NCBI GenBank assembly: GCA_020099315.1
Contig: CP083650.1
Coordinates: 3,596,001-3,660,000, forward strand
From: Citrobacter europaeus
GTDB taxonomy: Bacteria; Pseudomonadota; Gammaproteobacteria; Enterobacterales; Enterobacteriaceae
DNA length: 64,000 bases
Reading direction: 5' to 3'
Shown: one piece after another, positions 45,051-56,766 of the stretch
How the letters are laid out: every line of letters begins with the position of its first letter
Position numbering within the stretch: the stretch's first letter is position 1
Notes under the pieces: generated by a model
Told to the model about the DNA's origin: nothing
The model's input: only the letters and a program-made list of their open reading frames with translations
Databases searched by the model: none
Position numbers and translations under genes: made by a program

Positions 45051-47711
45051 ATGAGTCAGCGTGGTCTGGAAGCACTACTGCGACCGAAATCCATTGCAGT
45101 GATTGGGGCGTCAATGAAGCCTAATCGCGCGGGTTACCTGATGATGCGTAACCTGCTTGCCGGGGGATTCAATGGACCTGTTTTACCGGTGACGCCCGCA
45201 TGGAAAGCGGTGTTGGGCGTACTGGCCTGGCCCAATATCAATAGCCTGCCTTTTAGCCCGGACCTCGCCGTATTGTGCACCAATGCCAGCCGTAACCTGG
45301 CGTTACTCGAAGCGCTTGGCGAGAAAGGCTGTAAAACCTGCATTATTCTCTCGGCTCCCGCGGCACAGCACGCAGAACTGCTGGCCTGCGCATCACGCTA
45401 CAACATACGTTTGCTGGGGCCCAACAGCCTGGGACTTCTCGCCCCCTGGCAGGGGCTTAACGCCAGCTTTTCCCCTGTCCCGATTAAGCGCGGCAAGCTG
45501 GCTTTTATCTCTCAATCCGCTGCCGTATCCAATACCATACTCGACTGGGCACAGCAGAGAGAAATGGGCTTTTCTTACTTTATCGCGCTGGGTGACAGCC
45601 TGGATATCGACGTTGATGAACTGCTGGATTACCTGGCGCGCGACAGCAAAACCAGCGCAATATTGCTGTATCTCGAACATTTAAGCGATGCCCGGCGCTT
45701 TGTTTCCGCCGCCCGTAGCGCCTCGCGCAATAAACCCATTCTGGTGATTAAGAGCGGTCGCAGTCCAGCGGCGCAGCGTTTACTGCATACCAGCGCAGGG
45801 ATGGACCCCGCCTGGGACGCGGCTATCCAGCGCGCCGGTTTATTACGCGTGCAAGATACTCACGAACTGTTCTCGGCGGTCGAAACCCTGAGCCACATGC
45901 GTCCGCTGCGTGGCGACAGACTGATGATCATCAGCAATGGGGCCGCGCCAGCCGCACTGGCATTAGATGAACTGTGGTCAAAAAATGGCAAGCTGGCGAC
46001 GCTGAGCGAAGATACCAGCCAGAAATTACGCGATACCTTGCCTGAACATGTTGATATCGCCAACCCGCTGGATCTGCGTGATGATGCCAGCAGCGAACAC
46101 TACGTTAAAACGCTGGATATTTTGCTCGCCAGCCAGGATTTCGACGCGCTGATGGTAATTCACTCCCCCAGCGCGGCCGCTCCCGGCACCGAAAGCGCGC
46201 AAGCATTAATCGAAGCGGTAAAGCGACATCCACGCGGTAAGTTCGTCTCGTTGCTGACCAACTGGTGCGGAGAGTTTTCCTCTCAGGAGGCCCGTAGACT
46301 GTTTAGCGAAGCCGGATTACCTACCTACCGTACGCCGGAAGGCACCATCACTGCGTTTATGCATATGGTGGAGTATCGGCGTAACCAGAAGCAGTTGCGG
46401 GAAACGCCTGCGCTGCCGGACTACCTGACCACCAACACCGCCGAAGCGCATAATCTGTTACAGCAGGCGATTGCTGAAGGAGCAACGTCGCTGGATACCC
46501 ATGAAGTGCAGCCGATTTTACAGGCCTATGGCTTACACACTCTGCCAACGTGGATCGCCAGCGACAGCGCAGAAGCCGTACACATCGCGGAGCAAATCGG
46601 CTACCCGGTGGCGCTAAAGCTGCGTTCTCCTGATATCCCGCATAAATCAGAAGTTCAGGGGGTAATGCTCTACCTGCGTACGGCAACAGAAGTGCAGCAG
46701 GCCGCCAATGCGATTTTTGATCGGGTAAAAATGGCCTGGCCGCAGGCACGCATTCACGGTTTATTAGTACAAAGTATGGCGAATCGCGCTGGCGCTCAGG
46801 AGCTTCGCGTCGTTGTTGAACACGACCCGGTATTTGGCCCATTGATTATGCTGGGTGAAGGTGGGGTTGAGTGGCGACCGGAAGAACAAGCCGTGGTGGC
46901 ATTGCCGCCATTGAATATGAATCTGGCGCGTTATCTGGTGATCCAGGGGATCAAAAATAAGAAGATCCGCGCTCGTAGCGCACTACGCCCACTGGATATC
47001 GCCGGGTTAAGCCAGCTTCTGGTGCAGGTCTCCAACCTAATCGTCGATTGTCCGGAAATTCAGCGTCTGGATATTCATCCGCTGCTGGCCTCCGCCGGTG
47101 AATTTACCGCACTGGATGTCACGCTGGACATTGCCCCATTCACGGGCGATAACGAAAGCAGACTGGCGGTACGTCCCTACCCCCATCAGCTAGAAGAATG
47201 GGTAGAGTTGAAAAACGGCGAGCGCTGCCTGTTCCGCCCCATTTTGCCAGAGGATGAGCCTCATCTGCAGCAGTTCATTTCTCAGGTAACCAAAGAAGAT
47301 CTTTATTATCGCTATTTCAGTGAGATCAACGAATTTACCCACGAAGATTTAGCCAATATGACGCAGATCGACTACGATCGGGAAATGGCCTTTGTTGCGG
47401 TACGGTGTAAAGATAATCAGCAAGAGATCCTCGGCGTAACGAGGGCAATCTCGGATCCTGATAACGTTGACGCCGAGTTTGCCGTGCTGGTACGTTCAGA
47501 TCTCAAAGGGCTCGGACTGGGCCGTCGGTTGATGGAAAAGTTAATTGCATATACCCGAGATCACGGACTTATCCGTTTGAATGGTATTACGATGCCAAAC
47601 AATCGTGGGATGGTCGCCCTGGCCCGAAAACTCGGGTTTGCTGTTGACGTCCAGCTCGAAGAGGGAATTGTTGGGCTAACGCTTAATCTGGCCCAATTTG
47701 AGGAATCGTGA
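45051..47711 (+). CDS. patZ: Protein lysine acetyltransferase (PatZ/Pka)
   Basis: The 886-residue enzyme acetylates lysines in metabolic enzymes such as acetyl-CoA synthetase, lowering its activity. It has an N-terminal domain related to ADP-forming acyl-CoA synthetases (about 1-690; CoA-binding GASMKPNRAGYLMMRN, ATP-grasp-like region with LKLRSPDIPHKSEVQGVM) and a C-terminal GNAT domain (about 725-880; VLVRSDLKGLGLGRRLMEKL). Length equals E. coli YfiQ. It is followed closely by the pssA leader. Confidence 0.95.
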   Translation: MSQRGLEALLRPKSIAVIGASMKPNRAGYLMMRNLLAGGFNGPVLPVTPAWKAVLGVLAWPNINSLPFSPDLAVLCTNASRNLALLEALGEKGCKTCIILSAPAAQHAELLACASRYNIRLLGPNSLGLLAPWQGLNASFSPVPIKRGKLAFISQSAAVSNTILDWAQQREMGFSYFIALGDSLDIDVDELLDYLARDSKTSAILLYLEHLSDARRFVSAARSASRNKPILVIKSGRSPAAQRLLHTSAGMDPAWDAAIQRAGLLRVQDTHELFSAVETLSHMRPLRGDRLMIISNGAAPAALALDELWSKNGKLATLSEDTSQKLRDTLPEHVDIANPLDLRDDASSEHYVKTLDILLASQDFDALMVIHSPSAAAPGTESAQALIEAVKRHPRGKFVSLLTNWCGEFSSQEARRLFSEAGLPTYRTPEGTITAFMHMVEYRRNQKQLRETPALPDYLTTNTAEAHNLLQQAIAEGATSLDTHEVQPILQAYGLHTLPTWIASDSAEAVHIAEQIGYPVALKLRSPDIPHKSEVQGVMLYLRTATEVQQAANAIFDRVKMAWPQARIHGLLVQSMANRAGAQELRVVVEHDPVFGPLIMLGEGGVEWRPEEQAVVALPPLNMNLARYLVIQGIKNKKIRARSALRPLDIAGLSQLLVQVSNLIVDCPEIQRLDIHPLLASAGEFTALDVTLDIAPFTGDNESRLAVRPYPHQLEEWVELKNGERCLFRPILPEDEPHLQQFISQVTKEDLYYRYFSEINEFTHEDLANMTQIDYDREMAFVAVRCKDNQQEILGVTRAISDPDNVDAEFAVLVRSDLKGLGLGRRLMEKLIAYTRDHGLIRLNGITMPNNRGMVALARKLGFAVDVQLEEGIVGLTLNLAQFEES

Positions 47712-47800
47712 GTAAGGTACTGGAAATGTTGACCACATTAATGGGTACTGGTGGTATCATTGCCCGCTTATGTCGTCTGCATAGCACAGAGGACCCTTCA

Positions 47801-47842
47801 ATGAACAGAGAAGAAATGCACTGTGATGTTGTCAAAATTTAA
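47801..47842 (+). CDS. pssL: Short leader ORF overlapping the pssA start
   Basis: ATG at 47801, preceded by GAGGACCC, opens a 13-codon frame reading MNREEMHCDVVKI. It stops at the TAA at 47840-47842, 17 bp inside pssA and in a different frame. The same frame is open back to a GTG at 47708 that overlaps the patZ stop, giving 44 codons at most. A leader of this kind has been listed for E. coli pssA as far as I recall, with a proposed role in translational control; the symbol is given with caution. Confidence 0.5.
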   Translation: MNREEMHCDVVKI

Positions 47843-49181
47843 GCGTAATAAACATCAACAACACCTTGCCCAACTACCCAAGATTTCTCAGTCAGTTGAT
47901 GATGTAGATTTCTTTTATGCTCCCGCTAATTTCAGGGAGACTCTGCTGGAAAAAATAGCCAGCGCGACGCGACGGATCTGCATTATTGCGCTGTACCTGG
48001 AACAGGATGACGGTGGCAAAGGCATACTCGACGCGCTCTATGCGGCAAAACGGCAGCGTCCTGAGCTGGATGTCCGGGTGCTTGTGGACTGGCACCGAGC
48101 CCAGCGCGGACGTATTGGTGCTGCGGCTTCGAATACCAACGCTGACTGGTATTGCCGAATGGCGCAAGAAAACCCTGGTATCGATATTCCTGTCTACGGC
48201 GTTCCGATTAACACCCGAGAAGCACTTGGCGTCCTGCATTTTAAAGGCTTTATCATCGATGACAGCGTCCTGTACAGCGGGGCCAGTCTGAACGATGTTT
48301 ATCTGCATCAGCATGATAAATATCGCTATGACCGCTATCAGTTGATTCGCAACGCGCAAATGGCCGATATCATGTTCGATTGGGTTACACAGAACCTGAT
48401 GAACGGTCGCGGCGTTAATCGCCTTGATGATATCAATCGCCCTAAAAGCCCGGAAATTAAAAATGACATCCGCCTGTACCGTCAGGAACTGCGCGATGCG
48501 TCATTCCATTTTCAGGGTGATGCGGATAATGAACAGCTTTCGGTTACGCCTCTGGTGGGACTTGGTAAATCCAGTCTGTTAAATAAGACCATTTTTCACC
48601 TCATGCCCTGCGCGGAGCACAAGCTCACAATCTGTACCCCTTATTTCAACCTGCCTGCCATACTGGTGCGCAATATCATTCAGCTGCTGCGTGAAGGGAA
48701 AAAGGTCGAAATCATTGTCGGTGATAAAACCGCCAACGACTTTTTCATTCCGGAAGATGAGCCATTCAAGATCATCGGTGCGCTGCCATATCTGTATGAA
48801 ATCAATCTGCGCCGTTTCCTGAGCAGATTGCAGTATTACGTGAATACCGACCAGCTGGTCGTGCGCTTATGGAAAGATGATGACAATACCTATCATCTGA
48901 AAGGTATGTGGGTTGATGATAAATGGATGCTGCTCACCGGCAACAACCTTAACCCTCGCGCCTGGCGTCTGGATCTGGAAAACGCCATCCTTATCCACGA
49001 TCCTAAGCAAGAGCTGACTCCCCTGCGCGATAAAGAGCTGGAGCTTATCCGCACGCATACCACAGTGGTTAAGCACTATCGCGACCTGCAAAGCATTGCT
49101 GACTATCCAGTCAAAGTGCGTAAGCTCATCCGTCGACTACGCCGTATTCGTATCGACAGATTAATTAGCCGTATTCTGTAA
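47826..49181 (+). CDS. pssA: CDP-diacylglycerol-serine O-phosphatidyltransferase
   Basis: PssA makes phosphatidylserine from CDP-diacylglycerol and L-serine, the first step to phosphatidylethanolamine. The 451 residues belong to the phospholipase D superfamily, with two HKD-type motifs (LHFKGFIIDDSVLYSG and HLKGMWVDDKWMLLTGNN) and a basic C-terminal helix (KLIRRLRRIRIDRLISRI) for membrane and ribosome association. ATG 47826 is chosen over the adjacent GTG 47823. A short leader ORF overlaps the start, and a strong terminator follows. Confidence 0.95.
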   Translation: MLSKFKRNKHQQHLAQLPKISQSVDDVDFFYAPANFRETLLEKIASATRRICIIALYLEQDDGGKGILDALYAAKRQRPELDVRVLVDWHRAQRGRIGAAASNTNADWYCRMAQENPGIDIPVYGVPINTREALGVLHFKGFIIDDSVLYSGASLNDVYLHQHDKYRYDRYQLIRNAQMADIMFDWVTQNLMNGRGVNRLDDINRPKSPEIKNDIRLYRQELRDASFHFQGDADNEQLSVTPLVGLGKSSLLNKTIFHLMPCAEHKLTICTPYFNLPAILVRNIIQLLREGKKVEIIVGDKTANDFFIPEDEPFKIIGALPYLYEINLRRFLSRLQYYVNTDQLVVRLWKDDDNTYHLKGMWVDDKWMLLTGNNLNPRAWRLDLENAILIHDPKQELTPLRDKELELIRTHTTVVKHYRDLQSIADYPVKVRKLIRRLRRIRIDRLISRIL

Positions 49182-49186
49182 CCAAG

Positions 49187-49211
49187 ACCCCGTCCAGTGA
49201 CGGGGTTTTTC
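49187..49211 (+). terminator. pssA rho-independent terminator
   Basis: ACCCCGT (49188-49194) pairs with ACGGGGT (49201-49207), followed by a T-run. Confidence 0.85.
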
Positions 49212-49225
49212 ATATGGAGGTAACG

Positions 49226-49549
49226 GTGCGCCTGTTTATTCTTACCAGTATCCTGGCCATTTCTGGCTGCAGCCACATGGCAAATGACCGCTGGAGCGGA
49301 CAAGACAAAGCTCAACACTTCATCGCCTCCGCCATGCTTGCCGCAGCCGGAAATGAATATGCCCAACATCAGGGTAACAGCCGCGATCGCAGTGCGGCTA
49401 TCGGCCTGATGTTCTCAGTCAGCCTGGGCGCGTCAAAAGAGTTGTGGGACAGCCGCCCCGCAGGGAGCGGCTGGAGCTGGAAGGACTTCGCCTGGGATGT
49501 TGCAGGCGCGTCTACCGGCTATGCGGTCTGGCAACTGGCACATTACTAG
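49226..49549 (+). CDS. yfiM: YfiM, small lipoprotein
   Basis: The 107-residue product has a lipoprotein signal peptide with lipobox ISGC and a glycine/alanine-rich body including QDKAQHFIASAML and WSWKDFAWDVAGAS, resembling the YfiM family of uncharacterised lipoproteins. The start is a GTG at 49226 with GGAGG five bases upstream; an ATG at 49214 would place the Shine-Dalgarno sequence inside the gene. Its last 4 bp overlap convergent kgtP. Function unknown. Confidence 0.85.
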   Translation: MRLFILTSILAISGCSHMANDRWSGQDKAQHFIASAMLAAAGNEYAQHQGNSRDRSAAIGLMFSVSLGASKELWDSRPAGSGWSWKDFAWDVAGASTGYAVWQLAHY

Positions 49550-50844
49550 AGGCGCAGACCTTTCCCCTTCCCATGCAGCATCAGCGATACTAAAAACGCG
49601 ACGACTGCCAGCGCTGTAACGTACCAGAAGAATGTCGTTTCCATACCGACAGACTTCAGGGATAACGCCACATATTCGGCTGAGCCACCAAACAGGGCAT
49701 TAGCTACCGCATAAGATAAGCCAACTCCCAAAGCGCGCACCTGCGCCGGGAACATTTCAGCCTTCAGAATACCGCTGATTGACGTATAGAAACTCACGAT
49801 CAACAAAGCGCACATCACCAGAGCAAACGCCATATACGGGGACGTTACGCTTTGCAATGCTGTCAGAATGGGAACGGTGAAAATCGCGGCCAACGCGCCA
49901 AAACACAACATTGAAGTACGTCGGCCAATTTTATCTGACAAGGCACCAAACAGCGGCTGTACCAGCATGAACACACACAGTGCCGCTGTCATAATCCCGC
50001 TGGCTACGTTGGCATGCATACCGGCGGTGTTAACCAGATACTTCTGCATATAGGTTGTGAAGGTATAAAAACACAGCGAGCCTGCAGCGGTAAAGCCAAG
50101 CACCATGATAAAGGCTTTACGATTACGCCACAGCCCTTTCAGAGAACCTGCTTCTTTCAGCGCGCGAACGTCCTGTTTCGAGGTTTCATCTAACTGGCGA
50201 CGTAGCCATAGCGCAACAATAGCCAGTACGGCACCCAACGCAAATGGAATACGCCACCCCCACGATCTTAGCGCTGAGTCTTCTAACGTTTGCTGTAATA
50301 TGACCACAACCAGCAATGCCAGTAACTGCCCACCAATTAACGTCACATACTGGAATGAAGCATAAAAACCTTTCTTACCTTCAACGGCTACTTCACTCAT
50401 ATAGGTAGCGCTGGTTCCGTATTCGCCACCAACAGACAGCCCCTGAAATAGTCTGGCCAGCAGCAATAGCGCAGGAGCCCAGGTACCGATGGTCTCATAC
50501 CCCGGTAGACAAGCGATCACCAACGATCCCATACACATCATACAAACTGACAGCAGCATAGACTTTTTACGCCCATGCTTATCTGCGATGCGACCAAACA
50601 ACCAGCCGCCAATCGGTCGCATCAGAAAGCCTGCAGCAAAAACGCCTGCAGTTTGTAAGAGTTGTGTGGTGGTGTTTCCGGAGGGAAAAAAGATGTGAGC
50701 GAAATAGAGGGAGCAGAAAGAGTAGATATAGAAATCAAACCATTCGACCAGATTCCCTGATGATGCTCCGACAATCGCCCATATACGACGACGGGTATCG
50801 CCGTCTGCCAGCATCCCGTTCTCAGTTACACTGCTATCAGCCAT
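49546..50844 (-). CDS. kgtP: Alpha-ketoglutarate permease
   Basis: KgtP is a proton symporter for 2-oxoglutarate in the inner membrane. The 432 residues form a 12-helix MFS metabolite:H+ symporter with RIADKHGRKKSML between helices 2 and 3, GLSVGGEYGTSATY in helix 4, and DKIGRRTSM in the second half. Length equals E. coli KgtP. Start ATG 50844 is preceded by AGGGG. It is separated by about 455 bp from the 5S rRNA gene, the gap holding its promoter, a REP unit, and the rRNA terminators. Confidence 0.95.
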   Translation of the reverse strand: MADSSVTENGMLADGDTRRRIWAIVGASSGNLVEWFDFYIYSFCSLYFAHIFFPSGNTTTQLLQTAGVFAAGFLMRPIGGWLFGRIADKHGRKKSMLLSVCMMCMGSLVIACLPGYETIGTWAPALLLLARLFQGLSVGGEYGTSATYMSEVAVEGKKGFYASFQYVTLIGGQLLALLVVVILQQTLEDSALRSWGWRIPFALGAVLAIVALWLRRQLDETSKQDVRALKEAGSLKGLWRNRKAFIMVLGFTAAGSLCFYTFTTYMQKYLVNTAGMHANVASGIMTAALCVFMLVQPLFGALSDKIGRRTSMLCFGALAAIFTVPILTALQSVTSPYMAFALVMCALLIVSFYTSISGILKAEMFPAQVRALGVGLSYAVANALFGGSAEYVALSLKSVGMETTFFWYVTALAVVAFLVSLMLHGKGKGLRL

Positions 50845-50940
50845 TAGAATTGTACCCCTGCCAACGATCGCGTTAATTTATCAATGAAGGTTGTGTCTAT
50901 TTTGGTGAACTAAATGTTATATAATTGTTATAATTCATTG

Positions 50941-50956
50941 TGCGAGAAAGATCACG
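50941..50956. promoter_or_regulatory. Possible CRP site upstream of kgtP
   Basis: TGCGA-GAAAGA-TCACG resembles the CRP consensus TGTGA-N6-TCACA with two mismatches. It lies about 40 bp upstream of a TATAAC box (50921-50916, minus), a class II-like position. Weak evidence. Confidence 0.35.
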
Positions 50957-51035
50957 GTTTTAATTAGCAGGAAAATGATTCAGATATGTTCGAGGGAGAG
51001 AGCCGAGTTATCAGCCAGAAATAGTGTGAGTTTTG

Positions 51036-51069
51036 TAGGACGGATAAGGCGGGACGCCGCATCCGGCGG
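51036..51069. repeat. REP element between kgtP and rRNA operon end
   Basis: GTAGGACGGATAAGGCG and CGCCGCATCCGGCG arms form a REP unit beyond rRNA terminator T2. Confidence 0.8.
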
Positions 51070-51088
51070 TTTTCACTCCGTACAGACG

Positions 51089-51121
51089 CAAAAATGCCCA
51101 TCCGTCAGGATGGGCTTCTTC
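51089..51121 (-). terminator. rRNA operon terminator T2
   Basis: In the minus direction GCCCATCCTGACGGATGGGC (stem 51096-51115) is followed by ATTTTTGCG, the layout of rrnB T2. Confidence 0.85.
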
Positions 51122-51128
51122 ACTTGTT

Positions 51129-51253
51129 TGATGCCTGGCAGTTTATGGCGGGCGTCCTGCCCGCCACCCTCCGGGCCGTTGCTGCGCAACGTTCAAATCC
51201 GCTCCCGGCGGATTTGTCCTCCTCAGGAGAGCGCTCACCGACAGACCACACAT
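51129..51253 (-). repeat. rRNA distal spacer with duplicated 5S tail and hairpins
   Basis: Between T1 and T2 the sequence GATGCCTGGCAG recurs (about 51130-51141), copying the 3' end of the 5S gene. It is followed by hairpins GGCGGGCG/CGCCCGCC-type, GTTGCTGCGCAAC and AAATCCGC/GCGGATTT. The same arrangement is familiar from the distal end of E. coli rrnB. Nothing coding. Confidence 0.75.
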
Positions 51254-51287
51254 AAAACAAAAGGCCCGGTCTTTCGACCGGGCCTTT
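51254..51287 (-). terminator. rRNA operon terminator T1
   Basis: GGCCCGGTC (51263-51271) and GACCGGGCC (51276-51284) form a 9-bp stem; in the minus direction it is followed by TTTTGTTTTA. Confidence 0.92.
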
Positions 51288-51299
51288 CGCTTTTATTTG

Positions 51300-51419
51300 A
51301 TGCCTGGCAGTTCCCTACTCTCGCATGGGGAGACCCCACACTACCATCGGCGCTACGGCGTTTCACTTCTGAGTTCGGCATGGGGTCAGGTGGGACCACC
51401 GCGCTACAGCCGCCAGGCA
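51300..51419 (-). rRNA. rrf: 5S ribosomal RNA
   Basis: A 120-nt gene on the minus strand, beginning TGCCTGGCGGC and ending AACTGCCAGGCAT, with paired ends and the conserved CCGAACTCAGAAGTGAAACG core. It lies 96 bp after the 23S gene. Confidence 0.97.
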
Positions 51420-51515
51420 AATTCTGTTTATCAACACACCTCTTGGGCATGTCGATGTAATCTGTATCAGGCTGAAAATATCTTCTCAAATCCGCCAAAA
51501 CATCTTCGGCGTTGT

Positions 51516-54423
<2,908 letters not shown>

Positions 54424-54551
54424 TCACAACCCGAAGATGTTTCTTTCGATTCATCATCGTGCTGCAAAAATTTGAGAGACTCGAACACACCGCTTTTCAT
54501 TTCTTATTACGGAGAAATGAAACAGTGTGTCGTTTCAATTTTCAGCTTGAT

Positions 54552-54571
54552 CCAGATTTTTAAAGAGCAAA
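54552..54571 (-). promoter_or_regulatory. Spacer boxA antitermination site before 23S
   Basis: On the minus strand TGCTCTTTAAAAATCTGG in the 16S-23S spacer matches the boxA antitermination element repeated downstream of the spacer tRNA in enteric rRNA operons. The rest of the spacer (54424-54644) shows only processing stems flanking 23S. Confidence 0.75.
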
Positions 54572-54644
54572 TATCTCAAACGTCACCCGAAGGTAAGTTT
54601 TGAGATATTGAGGTCGGCGACTTTCACTCACACATACCAGCAAG

Positions 54645-54720
54645 TGGCGTCCCCTAGGGGATTCGAACCCCTGTTACCGCCGTGAAAGGGCGGTGTCCTG
54701 GGCCTCTAGACGAAGGGGAC
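54645..54720 (-). tRNA. gltW: tRNA-Glu (anticodon TTC)
   Basis: A 76-nt spacer tRNA with encoded CCA: acceptor GTCCCCT, D arm TCTAGAGGCC, anticodon loop CTTTCAC (TTC, 54684-54686), T arm GGTTCGAATCC. A single tRNA-Glu in the spacer is what E. coli rrnG has at this position (gltW). Confidence 0.96.
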
Positions 54721-54805
54721 ACTGAAGTCTCAATCGCAAGACGCCTTGCTATTTACTTTTCATCAGACAATCTGTGTGAGCACTACAAAGAACGTTTCTT
54801 TAAGG

Positions 54806-56347
<1,542 letters not shown>

Positions 56348-56660
56348 AAGTTTGATGCTCGTGAATTAAACTTCGTAATGAATTACGTATGTTCACTCAG
56401 AGACTTGGTATTCATTTTTCGTCTTGCGACGTTAAGAATCCGTATCTTCGAGTGCCCACACAGATTGTCTGATAAATTGTTAAAGAGCAGTGCCGCTTCG
56501 CTTTTTCTCAGCGGCGCGGGGGTGTGCATAATACGCCATCCCGCTACAGAGTCAAGCGATTATTATCGCTTTTCCCCGCTGACCCGGCGGCTTGTAATCC
56601 GTTGTTCCGTGTCAGTGGAGGCGCATTATAGGGAGTTATTTCAGGCTGACAAGTTAAAAA
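56348..56660 (-). promoter_or_regulatory. rRNA operon leader with P1, P2 and boxA
   Basis: P1: TTGTCA (56652-56647), 16-bp spacer, TATAAT (56630-56625), with an A/T-rich UP-like stretch upstream and a GC-rich discriminator. P2: TTGACT (56555-56550), 16-bp spacer, TATTAT (56533-56528). BoxA, TGCTCTTTAACAA on the minus strand, lies at 56477-56489. The remainder to 56348 is leader RNA that pairs with the 16S flank. Confidence 0.92.
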
Positions 56661-56720
56661 TACAAAAAACTTATCAAGCGATTACTTTTCAACCAACAGT
56701 TCAATTTTCGCCTGGTTTTT

Positions 56721-56750
56721 AAACAAAAACGAGCCCCGTAGGGCTCGTTT
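56721..56750 (-). terminator. clpB rho-independent terminator
   Basis: ACGAGCCC (minus strand, 56748-56741) pairs with GGGCTCGT (56736-56729), followed by TTTTGTTT. It separates clpB from the rRNA P1 promoter. Confidence 0.9.
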
Positions 56751-56766
56751 ATTGTCGTTTTGTGAC

